A stretch of DNA of 64,000 bases from Streptomyces alboniger (GTDB lineage Bacteria; Actinomycetota; Actinomycetes; Streptomycetales; Streptomycetaceae), in NCBI RefSeq assembly GCF_008704395.1, contig NZ_CP023695.1:3906001-3970000 (forward strand), in the 5' to 3' direction. The translations under genes and the position numbers were made by a program. A model generated the notes under the pieces. That model was not told the origin of the DNA, ran no database searches, and worked only from the letters and a program-made list of their open reading frames with translations. This document shows positions 52,792 to 61,279 of this stretch, piece by piece. How positions within the stretch are numbered: position 1 is the first letter of the stretch; each line of letters starts with the position of its first letter.

Positions 52792-55161
52792 ATGAACGCG
52801 CCGTACGACGGTGACCGTGGCCAGGGCTCGGGCGGCTCTGCCTCGCCCGAGGGCCCTCCTGCGGGCTCTGCCGACCACGAGCAGCAGGTTCCGCCGCAGC
52901 CCGCGCCCGACATGTACCTCCAGGACGCCTACGACCAGGATCCCTACCGGGCGCAGGACCTCTCCGCCCAGGATCCGGTGACCGAGGCGCTCTACGACCG
53001 CGCGGCACACCCCCCGCCGCCGCCCGGCACCTATCAGCACCAGCCGCTGTACGGGCAGCCGCCCAGCCCCGAGCACGCCCCCGACCCCCGCGTGTGGGCC
53101 CAGACCCCGGCCCCCGAGCCGGAGGGCCCGACCCGCCACCTCCCCTACGGCGACGACGTCCGCACGACACAGTTCGTGGGCGTCGACGACCTGGTGACCC
53201 AGGCCGGCGAGGAGTACCACGAGCCGGACGCCTTCGCGCATCTCTTCCGCGACCAGCAGCCCGGCGGGTACCACGGCCAACAGGTCGGCTACCAGCAGGG
53301 TGGTTACGCGCAGGACAGCGGCTATCCGCAGGACAGCGGCTATCCGCAGGGCAACGGCTACTCCCAGGGCAACAGCCACCCGCAGGACAGCGGCTACCCC
53401 CAGGACGGCGGCTACCAGCAGCCCGTCAACGGCGCCTACGCACCCGCCGACCAGCCGATCGTTCCCGCCCCCGCGCCGCCCGCTCCCGCGCCCCCTGCCG
53501 CCGCGCCGGTCCCCGCCCCGAAGTCGGGCGGCCGGGCGGCGGGCCTGCTGAAGTCCAGCGCCGTCATGGCGGCGGGCACGCTCGTCTCACGCCTCACCGG
53601 CTTCATCCGCTCCGCCCTGATCGTCTCGGCGCTCGGCGTCGGCCTGCTCGGTGACACCTTCCAGGTCGTCTACCAAATCCCGACGATGATCTACATCCTC
53701 ACCGTCGGCGGCGGCCTCAACTCCGTGTTCGTCCCGCAGCTGGTCCGCTCCATGAAGGAGGACGAGGACGGCGGCGAGGCCTACGCCAACCGCCTGCTGA
53801 CCCTCGTCATGGTGGCGCTCGGAGCGCTCACCGTCCTGGGCATCGTCCTGGCCCCGCAGCTGGTGCGCGTGATGTCCGTCCCGGTCGCGAACAACGCCGA
53901 CGCCACCGCGGTCGGCACGACGCTGCTGCGCTACTTCCTGCCCTCGATCTTCTTCATGGGCATCCACGTGGTGATGGGCCAGATCCTCAACGCCCGCGGG
54001 AAGTTCGGCGCCATGATGTGGACCCCGGTCCTCAACAACATCGTCATCATCGCCACGCTCGGCATGTTCATCTGGGTCTACGGCACCGCGGCGACGTCCG
54101 GCATGACCGTCACGAGCATCCCGCCGGAGGCGGAGCGCCTCCTCGGCGTCGGAGTCCTGCTCGGGCTCGTCGTGCAGGCGCTGGCGATGATCCCGTATCT
54201 GCGCGAGACCGGCTTCAGGCTCCGTCCGCGCTTCGACTGGAAGGGCCACGGCCTGGGCAAGGCCGCCAAGCTCGCCAAGTGGACGATCCTGTTCGTACTC
54301 GCCAACCAGGCGGGCGCCCTCGTCGTCACCCAGCTGGCCACCGCCGCCACCGTCGACCTGCCCTCGGTGAGCGGCATCGGCTTCGCCGCCTACGCCAACG
54401 CCCAGCTCATCTGGGGCCTCCCCCAGGCGATCATCACGGTGTCCCTGATGGCGGCCCTGCTGCCCCGGCTGTCCCGCTCGGCACAGGACGGGGACACCGG
54501 ATCCGTCCGCGACGACATCTCACAAGGACTGCGCACGACGGCGGTCGCGATCGTTCCCATCTCCTTCGGGTTCGTCGCGCTCGGGATCCCGATGTGCACG
54601 CTCATCTTCGGCTCCTCGGGCAGCGACCAGGCCACGAACATGGGCTTCATGCTGATGGCCTTCGGTCTCGGCCTGATCCCCTACTCCGTGCAGTACGTCG
54701 TGCTCCGTGCCTTCTACGCCTACGAGGACACGCGCACGCCCTTCTACAACACGGTCATCGTGGCGGCCGTGAACGCCGCCGCCTCCGGGGCCTGCTACCT
54801 GCTCCTGCCCACCCGCTGGGCGGTCACCGGCATGGCGGCCGTCTACGGCCTCGCGTACGCCATCGGCGTGGGCGTCGCCTGGCGGCGGCTTCAGAAGCGG
54901 CTCGGCGGCGACCTGGACGGTGCCCGTGTGCTGCGTACGTACGCACGGCTGGGCATCGCGGCGTGGCCCGCGGCGGTCCTCGGCGGCGGCGCCGCGTACG
55001 CCATCACCAAGGCGCTCGGACAGGGCGTCCTCGGTTCGCTCGCGGCACTGGTCGCGGGCGGCGCCGTACTGATCGGCGTCTTCTTCGTCGCGGCCAAGCG
55101 CATGCGCATCGAGGAGATCAACTCCATGGTCGGCATGGTCCGCGGCCGTCTCGGTCGCTGA
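52792..55161 (+). CDS. murJ: Lipid II flippase MurJ (MviN) with long N-terminal tail
   Basis: 789-residue lipid II flippase. The last 530 residues form the 14-helix MATE-like MurJ core, starting with SAVMAAGTLVSRLTGFIRSA near residue 260; it exports peptidoglycan precursor. The first 255 residues are Pro/Gln/Tyr/Gly-rich and include six 18-bp tandem units. ATG 52792, 47 bp after the DUF6049 stop, and followed by a pseudokinase gene as in mycobacterial MurJ-pseudokinase systems. Confidence 0.93.
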   Translation: MNAPYDGDRGQGSGGSASPEGPPAGSADHEQQVPPQPAPDMYLQDAYDQDPYRAQDLSAQDPVTEALYDRAAHPPPPPGTYQHQPLYGQPPSPEHAPDPRVWAQTPAPEPEGPTRHLPYGDDVRTTQFVGVDDLVTQAGEEYHEPDAFAHLFRDQQPGGYHGQQVGYQQGGYAQDSGYPQDSGYPQGNGYSQGNSHPQDSGYPQDGGYQQPVNGAYAPADQPIVPAPAPPAPAPPAAAPVPAPKSGGRAAGLLKSSAVMAAGTLVSRLTGFIRSALIVSALGVGLLGDTFQVVYQIPTMIYILTVGGGLNSVFVPQLVRSMKEDEDGGEAYANRLLTLVMVALGALTVLGIVLAPQLVRVMSVPVANNADATAVGTTLLRYFLPSIFFMGIHVVMGQILNARGKFGAMMWTPVLNNIVIIATLGMFIWVYGTAATSGMTVTSIPPEAERLLGVGVLLGLVVQALAMIPYLRETGFRLRPRFDWKGHGLGKAAKLAKWTILFVLANQAGALVVTQLATAATVDLPSVSGIGFAAYANAQLIWGLPQAIITVSLMAALLPRLSRSAQDGDTGSVRDDISQGLRTTAVAIVPISFGFVALGIPMCTLIFGSSGSDQATNMGFMLMAFGLGLIPYSVQYVVLRAFYAYEDTRTPFYNTVIVAAVNAAASGACYLLLPTRWAVTGMAAVYGLAYAIGVGVAWRRLQKRLGGDLDGARVLRTYARLGIAAWPAAVLGGGAAYAITKALGQGVLGSLAALVAGGAVLIGVFFVAAKRMRIEEINSMVGMVRGRLGR
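53314..53421 (+). repeat. Six tandem 18-bp repeats in the murJ N-terminal coding region
   Basis: Units start at 53314, 53332, 53350, 53368, 53386 and 53404, encoding DSGYPQ, DSGYPQ, GNGYSQ, GNSHPQ, DSGYPQ and DGGYQQ. In-frame expansion of a disordered Tyr/Pro/Gln tail. Confidence 0.9.
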
Positions 55162-55279
55162 GATGAGGAGTACCGCACAACCATCGCCAGGCACCGCGTG
55201 TCGTGCATAGCACTGGACTGTGGGCACAATTGGCTTTGGCGTCTGACGAAGCGCAATGGATGGGGAGGCAGGAACGACG

Positions 55280-56992
55280 GTGGCGGAACGGAGCACGGCT
55301 GCCGTCGACGTGGCAGACAACAGCGGTGATGAGCCGCTGACCGCCAAGGCGGAGCAGCCCACGGCCGACGGGGTGGCCCAGACCCGGGAGCGGGACACGG
55401 CAGCGGACGAAGAGGCGGCGGAGAACGAGAAGCCCATGAGCCGTGGGGCCTCCTCACCCCCGGAACTGCACAGTGGCCACAAGCTCGCCAGGCGTTATCG
55501 CCTCGAGGAGTGCGTCACCCGTCTGGACGGTTTCAGCAGTTGGCGGGCGGTGGACGAGAAGCTTCGCCGCGCCGTCGGCGTGCACCTGCTGCCGGCGGAC
55601 CACCCACGGGCCCGCTCGGTGCTGGCGGCGGCCCGTTCCTCGGCCCTCCTCGGCGACCCGCGGTTCGTCCAGGTCCTGGACGCGGTCGAGGAGAACGACC
55701 TCGTCTACGTCGTCCACGAGTGGCTTCCGGACGCCACAGAACTGACGGCCGTCCTCGCGGCGGGCCCCCTGGAGGCACACGACGCCTACCAGCTCGTCAG
55801 CCAGATCTCCCAGGCCATGGCGGCGGCACACCGCGAAGGACTCGCCCATCTGCGGCTGACGCCGAGCGCCGTGCTGCGCACCTCCTCCGGCCAGTACCGC
55901 ATCCGCGGCCTCGCGGTGAACGCCGCGCTGCGCGGCATCAGCTCCGACACCCCTCAGCGCACGGACACGGAAGCGATCGGCGCCCTCCTGTACGCCTCGC
56001 TGACCCAGCGCTGGCCGTACGAGGACGACGCCTACGGCCTCTCCGGGCTGCCCAAGGACATCGGCCTCATCGCCCCCGACCAGGTGCGGGCGGGCGTCCA
56101 CCGGGGCCTCTCCGAGCTGGCCATGCGGGCGCTGGTCAACGACGGCGCGACCGCGTCCCGGCAGGACCCGCCGTGCACGACTCCGGAGGAACTGGTCAAG
56201 GCCATCGGCGAGATGCCCCGCATCCGCCCGCCGGAGCCCGTCTTCACCGCCCCGCCCGAGTACCAGCGCACGACGTACCAGCAGGGCAGCTACGGCCGCC
56301 CCGCGGCTCACCCGGGCGTGACCCAGCCCGTGGCCGCCCCGCCGCCCCCGCTCCAGAGCCGCACCGGCAAGGCCCTCAAGTGGGCCGTGTCCGCCCTCCT
56401 CATCGCCGCCCTCGGCCTGGGCAGCTGGCAGCTCGCGGACGCCCTCATGAACCGCGAGAAGTCCGGGGACGCCAACGAGACGCAGACCACCCGGGGCGAC
56501 GACAAGGACCGGCCCAAGCCCAAGAAGCCGGTCAGCATCAAGGGCGCCCAGGAGTACGTACTGGAGGGCTATCCCCAGGACCCGGAGGACGTCGACAACA
56601 CCTACGACAAGGACCCGGCCTCACTCTGGCGCACCAAGACGTTCAAAGACGGCCCGAGGCTCGCCCCCTTCAAGCCCGGTGTCGGTATCGTCTACGACCT
56701 CGGCTCGAAGCAGGACGTCTCGGCGGCGTCGATAGCCCTTGAGTACGGCGGACCCCACACCACGGTGTCGCTGTACGCCGCTGATTCGCTCTCGCCGTCG
56801 ACACCGATCGACTCCATGAAGAAGATCGGCACCACCACCACTTCGGACACCACCGCGAAGATCGTGGCCAAGAAGCCCGTGAAGTCGCAGTACGTCCTCC
56901 TGTGGATGACCGCGGTGCCGTATTCCGGCGTCCACGGGTACAACCGGGCAGGATTCAAGCAAGCCATCACGGACGTGAAGTTCAAGGGCTGA
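55280..56992 (+). CDS. Membrane-anchored pseudokinase (STPK-like, catalytically degenerate)
   Basis: 570-residue protein kinase-like protein. The kinase fold spans about 70-290, but the VAIK lysine is absent (AVGVHLL), the catalytic loop reads AHLRLTPSAV without HRD, and the DFG is replaced by RGLAVNA. A membrane helix near 366-386 separates it from an extracellular C-terminal domain of about 180 residues with a discoidin-like beta pattern. It is the split counterpart of the C-terminal pseudokinase half of mycobacterial MviN (Rv3910), which controls MurJ. GTG 55280 (GGGGAGG upstream) preferred to ATG 55256. Downstream of murJ. Confidence 0.87.
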   Translation: MAERSTAAVDVADNSGDEPLTAKAEQPTADGVAQTRERDTAADEEAAENEKPMSRGASSPPELHSGHKLARRYRLEECVTRLDGFSSWRAVDEKLRRAVGVHLLPADHPRARSVLAAARSSALLGDPRFVQVLDAVEENDLVYVVHEWLPDATELTAVLAAGPLEAHDAYQLVSQISQAMAAAHREGLAHLRLTPSAVLRTSSGQYRIRGLAVNAALRGISSDTPQRTDTEAIGALLYASLTQRWPYEDDAYGLSGLPKDIGLIAPDQVRAGVHRGLSELAMRALVNDGATASRQDPPCTTPEELVKAIGEMPRIRPPEPVFTAPPEYQRTTYQQGSYGRPAAHPGVTQPVAAPPPPLQSRTGKALKWAVSALLIAALGLGSWQLADALMNREKSGDANETQTTRGDDKDRPKPKKPVSIKGAQEYVLEGYPQDPEDVDNTYDKDPASLWRTKTFKDGPRLAPFKPGVGIVYDLGSKQDVSAASIALEYGGPHTTVSLYAADSLSPSTPIDSMKKIGTTTTSDTTAKIVAKKPVKSQYVLLWMTAVPYSGVHGYNRAGFKQAITDVKFKG

Positions 56993-57034
56993 AAGATCGG
57001 CTCGGCCAAGCTCACTGGGGGGAGGGGTCCGACG

Positions 57035-57793
57035 GTGGACAGCACCACGCTGGGTGACATGAACGACCAGGACCTCCTCGCCCGCCACGTCGCGGGGGAC
57101 AAGGACGCCTTCGGTGAGCTCGTTCGACGCCACCGCGACCGGCTGTGGGCCGTGGCGCTGCGCACCCTCGGGGACCGCGAGGAGGCCGCTGACGCGGTGC
57201 AGGACGCCCTTGTCTCCGCCTACCGCGCGGCGCACACCTTCCGCGGTCAGTCCGCCGTGACGACCTGGCTGCACCGGATCACTGTGAACGCCTGCCTCGA
57301 CCGGGCCCGCAAGGCGGCCTCCCGCAAGACCTCCCCGATCGACGACACCGAGCGTCTCGAACAGCTTCTGGAGCCGGAGGAATCGGCGGCTGCCCCCGCC
57401 GAGCGCAACGATCTGCACCGGGAGCTTCTCGAAGCCCTAGGCACACTCCCCCACGACCAGCGCGCCGCTCTCGTCCTGGTCGACATGCAGGGCTACCCCG
57501 TCGCCGAGGCCGCCAGCGTCCTGGACATCCCCACCGGCACGGTCAAGAGCCGCTGCGCCCGCGGGAGAGCCCGACTGCTGCCGCTGCTCACTCATCTGCG
57601 CACAGAGACACGTACGCAGACGCGTAAGGAGCCCCGTCAGCGGAAAGAGGACAGCGGCGAGGACGACGAGAGCAAGAAGCCCGGCTCGGGAAGGAACCGG
57701 ACGCAGGGGACATCCGTCCCACCGGCAGCAGGGCCACGGGATGCAGGACCAAGCGATTCAGCTGCTGTGAAGGGCGGAGGTGGGCGAGCGTGA
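57035..57793 (+). CDS. sigM: ECF RNA polymerase sigma factor SigM
   Basis: 252-residue ECF sigma factor: region 2 (LARHVAGDKDAFGELVRRHR, DRLWAVALRTLGDREEAADA), region 4 (LLEALGTLPHDQRAALVLVD, AEAASVLDIPTGTVKSRCAR). About 60 C-terminal residues are charged and disordered, unlike most ECF factors. GTG 57035 with GGGGGAGGGG upstream. Its stop overlaps the anti-sigma start (GTGA), and the order sigM-anti-sigma-trxB-trxA matches the mycobacterial sigM locus. Confidence 0.9.
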   Translation: MDSTTLGDMNDQDLLARHVAGDKDAFGELVRRHRDRLWAVALRTLGDREEAADAVQDALVSAYRAAHTFRGQSAVTTWLHRITVNACLDRARKAASRKTSPIDDTERLEQLLEPEESAAAPAERNDLHRELLEALGTLPHDQRAALVLVDMQGYPVAEAASVLDIPTGTVKSRCARGRARLLPLLTHLRTETRTQTRKEPRQRKEDSGEDDESKKPGSGRNRTQGTSVPPAAGPRDAGPSDSAAVKGGGGRA

Positions 57794-58740
57794 CAGCCAC
57801 GACCGACTCGGCCGGGCATCCGGAGGTCGCAGAGATCTCCGACCTGACCGAAGGCCTGCTCTCCCCGTCGCGCACGAGCGAGGTGCGTCGGCATCTGGAC
57901 GGCTGTGAGCTGTGCGCCGACGTCTACGCCTCCCTGGAGGAGATCCGCGGCATGCTCGGCACCCTGCCCGGCCCGCCGCGCATGCCCGCCGATATCGCGG
58001 GGCGCATCGACGCCGCCCTGGCGGCTGAAGCCCTGCTGAGCGCCACCGCTCCGGAAGAGCTGCCCTCCACGGACGAAGTACCCGAGCCCGCAACCTCCGC
58101 TCAGGTCTCCGCCTCGTCGCGTGTTTCACGTGAAACATCGCCCGCCTCCGCCCCCGGTGCCTCCACCGACCGCCCCACTGGGCGTCCGCGAGGGGCCACC
58201 GGCCCGGGGCGCGGCTCCCGACTGCGGCGCACCCGCCGTCGTACCGCCGTGCTCGGTGCCGTCTTCACCGCGGCCGCCATCGGCCTCGGCTCTCTGTTGA
58301 TGCAGACCATGGGCAGCGGCTCGGACGGCACGTCCGCCGGTCACCGGGACACAGCGGACTCGTTCTCCGAAGGGAAGCTCAAGGGGCAGGTGGCCGACCT
58401 TCTCGCCAAGCGCCCCGTCAAAGAACTGCGCGGCGAGAAGCCGGATAAGACCGAGCGGTCCTTTGATACGCGTTCGAGTCCGGCCTCCCCGAAGGCCGAT
58501 TCACCGATGCGCGAGGCAGCGGTCCAGGTGCCCGACTGCATCCAGCGCGGTATCGGCGCCAGGACACCGCTCGCCGCCGAGGAGGGCTCGTACGACGGCA
58601 AGCGTGCCTACCTCGTCGTGGTGCCCCATGATTCCGACGCCGCCCAAGTCTCCGCCTACATCGTCGACGCCGCCTGTGTGGGCAAGTCCTCCCCGTCCGC
58701 GGGCAAGGTCCTGCTGACCCACTCCTACCCTCGGGGCTGA
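57790..58740 (+). CDS. Zinc-binding anti-sigma factor (partner of SigM)
   Basis: 316-residue anti-sigma factor, orthologue by position of mycobacterial RsmA. The N-terminal ZAS motif is H35-x3-C39-x2-C42 (RRHLDGCELCAD), a membrane helix lies near 153-172 (AVLGAVFTAAAIGLGSLLMQ), and the rest is extracytoplasmic. GTG 57790 overlaps the sigM stop by 4 nt. A perfect parS (58123-58136) lies within the frame and codes SSRVSRETS in the linker. Inhibition of SigM is inferred from arrangement and motif. Confidence 0.88.
   Translation: MTATTDSAGHPEVAEISDLTEGLLSPSRTSEVRRHLDGCELCADVYASLEEIRGMLGTLPGPPRMPADIAGRIDAALAAEALLSATAPEELPSTDEVPEPATSAQVSASSRVSRETSPASAPGASTDRPTGRPRGATGPGRGSRLRRTRRRTAVLGAVFTAAAIGLGSLLMQTMGSGSDGTSAGHRDTADSFSEGKLKGQVADLLAKRPVKELRGEKPDKTERSFDTRSSPASPKADSPMREAAVQVPDCIQRGIGARTPLAAEEGSYDGKRAYLVVVPHDSDAAQVSAYIVDAACVGKSSPSAGKVLLTHSYPRG
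58123..58136. other. parS: parS site inside the anti-sigma coding sequence
   Basis: Perfect GTTTCACGTGAAAC within the anti-sigma factor gene, encoding VSRET in the linker between the zinc-binding domain and the membrane helix. Confidence 0.9.
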
Positions 58741-58825
58741 CGCATCCGGGCTGCCTCGGTCGGGGGACCAGTGGTGCGGGGCACCCTCCCGCTCTGACAC
58801 GCTTCCGTACGCACGGACCCGTCGG

Positions 58826-58851
58826 GGAATGCACGCCCCGTAGGATCCGTT
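58826..58851 (+). promoter_or_regulatory. SigR-type promoter for trxB-trxA
   Basis: GGAAT (58826-58830), exactly 18 nt, then GTT (58849-58851) matches the SigR consensus GGAAT-N18-GTT. It ends 73 bp upstream of trxB. trxBA is a known member of the thiol-oxidative-stress regulon in S. coelicolor. Confidence 0.82.
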
Positions 58852-58924
58852 GGGTGGGGTGAGAGACCTGAGACAGGCACCCGCCAGCAGTACGCAGCAG
58901 TCTCCAGAGACGAGGAATCAAGCC

Positions 58925-59887
58925 GTGACCGACGTCCGTAACGTGATCATCATCGGCTCCGGGCCCGCCGGCTACACGGCGGCGCTCTACACCGCGCGCG
59001 CGTCGCTGAAGCCGCTGGTGTTCGAGGGCGCCGTCACCGCAGGCGGTGCGCTGATGAACACCACCGAGGTGGAGAACTTCCCCGGCTTCCAGGACGGCGT
59101 CATGGGCCCCGAGCTCATGGACAACATGCGCGCCCAGGCCGAGCGCTTCGGCGCCGAGCTGGTGCCCGACGACGTCGTCGCCGTCGACCTCAGTGGTGAG
59201 ATCAAGACGGTGACGGACACCGCGGGCACCGTGCACCGTGCGAAGGCCGTGATCGTTACGACCGGCTCCCAGCACCGCAAGCTCGGCCTGCCGAACGAGG
59301 ACGCCCTCTCCGGACGCGGCGTCTCCTGGTGCGCCACCTGCGACGGCTTCTTCTTCAAGGACCAGGACATCGCCGTGATCGGCGGCGGCGACACCGCGAT
59401 GGAGGAGGCGACCTTCCTGTCGCGCTTCGCCAAGTCCGTGACGATCGTGCACCGCCGCGACAGCCTGCGCGCCTCCAAGGCGATGCAGGAGCGCGCCTTC
59501 GCCGACCCGAAGATCAAGTTCGTCTGGGACAGCGAGGTCGCCGAGATCAAGGGCGAGCAGAAGCTCTCCGGCCTGACGCTGCGCAACCTCAAGACGGGTG
59601 AGACGTCCGAGCTGCCGGTGACCGGCCTGTTCATCGCGATCGGCCACGACCCGCGCACGGAACTGTTCAAGGGTCAGCTCGAGCTGGACGACGAGGGCTA
59701 CCTCAAGGTCGAGGCTCCCTCGACCCGCACGAACCTGACCGGTGTCTTCGGTGCGGGTGACGTCGTCGACCACACGTACCGCCAGGCGATCACGGCAGCC
59801 GGCACCGGCTGCTCCGCCGCCCTCGACGCCGAGCGTTTCCTCGCTGCCCTCGCTGACAGTGAGACCGCCGCGGCTGCCACCGTCTGA
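58925..59887 (+). CDS. trxB: Thioredoxin-disulfide reductase
   Basis: 320-residue FAD/NADPH flavoenzyme that reduces thioredoxin. FAD loop [12 protein letters not shown] near residues 10-21, redox pair C136-A-T-C139 in [15 protein letters not shown] loop [12 protein letters not shown], and C-terminal [23 protein letters not shown] 58925. Followed by trxA after 39 bp and preceded by a SigR-type promoter, so oxidative thiol stress should induce both. Confidence 0.97.
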   Translation: MTDVRNVIIIGSGPAGYTAALYTARASLKPLVFEGAVTAGGALMNTTEVENFPGFQDGVMGPELMDNMRAQAERFGAELVPDDVVAVDLSGEIKTVTDTAGTVHRAKAVIVTTGSQHRKLGLPNEDALSGRGVSWCATCDGFFFKDQDIAVIGGGDTAMEEATFLSRFAKSVTIVHRRDSLRASKAMQERAFADPKIKFVWDSEVAEIKGEQKLSGLTLRNLKTGETSELPVTGLFIAIGHDPRTELFKGQLELDDEGYLKVEAPSTRTNLTGVFGAGDVVDHTYRQAITAAGTGCSAALDAERFLAALADSETAAAATV

Positions 59888-59926
59888 CCCCCATCTTCCC
59901 CACCGCACCAAGTTAAGGAGACTGCC

Positions 59927-60259
59927 GTGGCCGGCACCCTGAAGAACGTGACAGACGCCTCCTTCGAGGAGGACGTCCTCAAGAGCGACAAGCCCGTACT
60001 GGTGGACTTCTGGGCCGCCTGGTGCGGCCCGTGCCGCCAGATCGCCCCGTCTCTCGAGGCGATCGCGGCCGAGCACGGCGACAAGATCGAGGTCGTCAAG
60101 CTCAACATCGACGAGAACCCCGGCATCGCGGCCAAGTACGGCGTCATGTCCATCCCGACGCTGAACGTGTACCAGGGCGGCGAGGTGGCCAAGACGATCG
60201 TCGGCGCCAAGCCGAAGGCCGCGCTGGAGCGCGACCTCGCGGACTTCATCGCCGAGTAA
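59927..60259 (+). CDS. trxA: Thioredoxin
   Basis: 110-residue thioredoxin with the active site W-C33-G-P-C36-R, cis-Pro in MSIPTLNVY, and standard length. GTG 59927 preceded by AAGGAG. Second gene of the trxBA operon; reduces disulfides in ribonucleotide reductase and other targets. Confidence 0.97.
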   Translation: MAGTLKNVTDASFEEDVLKSDKPVLVDFWAAWCGPCRQIAPSLEAIAAEHGDKIEVVKLNIDENPGIAAKYGVMSIPTLNVYQGGEVAKTIVGAKPKAALERDLADFIAE

Positions 60260-60289
60260 TCAGCGACGACGTTTCACGCGACGGGCGAT

Positions 60290-60303
60290 GTTTCACGTGA
60301 AAC
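60290..60303. other. parS: parS site
   Basis: Perfect GTTTCACGTGAAAC, 30 bp after the trxA stop. Confidence 0.9.
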
Positions 60304-60307
60304 ACGA

Positions 60308-60340
60308 ATGGACCAGTCCCTCCTTGGAGGGCTGGTCCAT
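60308..60340. terminator. Bidirectional terminator between trxA and the GNAT gene
   Basis: ATGGACCAGTCCCTCC (60308-60323) pairs with GGAGGGCTGGTCCAT (60326-60340), one bulged base, 2-nt loop. Between the convergent trxA and GNAT stops and next to parS. Confidence 0.8.
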
Positions 60341-60354
60341 TCTGCTGTCCGACG

Positions 60355-60972
60355 TCAGAGCGGTCGGAGCACAGGCTCCTTCTGTACCGCTCCAAGAAGG
60401 CGATCGATAGCCAGCTCGACGTCTTCCTTCCAAGAAAGCGTCGTCCGCAGCTCCAGTCTCAACCGCGGATAGGCGGGGTGCGGGCGGACCGTCTTGAAGC
60501 CCACCGCCAGAAGGTGCTCCGCGGGCAGCAGACACGCGGGCTTCTCCCACCGAGCATCCCCGAAGGCCTCGATCGCCTTGAAGCCCCGGCGCAGCAGATC
60601 CTTGGCCACCGTCTGGACGACCACCCGGCCGAGGCCCTGCCCCTGGTACTCGGGCATGATCCACGCTGTCATGAGCTGGACGGCATCCGGAGACACAGGG
60701 CTCGTGGGGAACGCGGTGGAGCGCGGAACGTACGCGGGAGGTGCGTAGAGCACGTAGCCCACCGGCACATCGTCGACGTACACGACCCGGCCGCAGGACC
60801 CCCACTCCAGCAGGACCGCGGAGATCCACGCCTCCTTCTCCAGCTCTGGCGTGCCCGCCTTTACCGCGGCTTGGCCGCTGACCGGGTCCAGCTCCCAGAA
60901 GACGCACGAGCGGCAGCGCGTGGGGAGGTCCGGGAGGTTGTCCAGCGTGAGCGGTACGAGCCGACGCCCCAT
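60355..60972 (-). CDS. GNAT N-acetyltransferase
   Basis: 205-residue GNAT protein with VQLMTAWIMPEYQGQGLGRV and VVQTVAKDLL (acetyl-CoA loop QGQGLG) and LLAVGFKTVRPHP toward the end. An early RCRSCVFWELDP pair of Cys suggests a metal or structural site. Start ATG 60972 overlaps the upstream small frame by 112 bp. Substrate unknown. Confidence 0.88.
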   Translation of the reverse strand: MGRRLVPLTLDNLPDLPTRCRSCVFWELDPVSGQAAVKAGTPELEKEAWISAVLLEWGSCGRVVYVDDVPVGYVLYAPPAYVPRSTAFPTSPVSPDAVQLMTAWIMPEYQGQGLGRVVVQTVAKDLLRRGFKAIEAFGDARWEKPACLLPAEHLLAVGFKTVRPHPAYPRLRLELRTTLSWKEDVELAIDRLLGAVQKEPVLRPL

Positions 60973-61118
60973 GAAGGCGGTTCCTCACTTTCCTCGCCCG
61001 CCGCGCTGCGGGCGGCTGTCAGAGCGCTGCGTTCCCGGAGCAGGCTGCCGACGAACCCGCCGACCGCTCCCAGCCCCAGGCCCGCGGTCATCAGTCCGGT
61101 GCGGCTCATCGATCGCAT
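60861..61118 (-). CDS. Small membrane-type protein overlapping the GNAT gene
   Basis: 85-codon frame starting MRSMSRTGLMTAGLGLGAVG, a convincing single helix (about 7-30), then a charged region to about residue 50. The last third lies within the GNAT gene in another frame and reads as ordinary shadow sequence (Ser/Arg/Trp-rich). Either the product has a tail dictated by the overlap or the true gene has lost its own stop. Function unknown. Confidence 0.4.
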   Translation of the reverse strand: MRSMSRTGLMTAGLGLGAVGGFVGSLLRERSALTAARSAAGEESEEPPSWGVGSYRSRWTTSRTSPRAAARASSGSWTRSAAKPR

Positions 61119-61215
61119 GGCCCCCGCCTCCCCAATGAGGTGCCGTCAGGTGGATGCGCCATACCCGAACGCATCGTATCCACGAAGTGATTCCATCGAT
61201 ACCGCAGGAAAGCAA

Positions 61216-61258
61216 AGAGCGGGCCGTGTTCCGGTGCAGACCGGACACGGCCCGCTCT
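61216..61258 (-). terminator. Terminator after parAB
   Basis: AGAGCGGGCCGTGT-T-CCGG and CCGGACACGGCCCGCTCT form an 18-bp stem with one bulge and a 6-nt loop, 22 bp downstream of parB. Confidence 0.87.
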
Positions 61259-61279
61259 CGCGAGTCCGTCCCTTGTGAC

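Noticed and set aside
60271..60284. GTTTCACGCGACGG as another possible parS
   Set aside because: Only the left half matches; the right half lacks the GTGAAAC arm.
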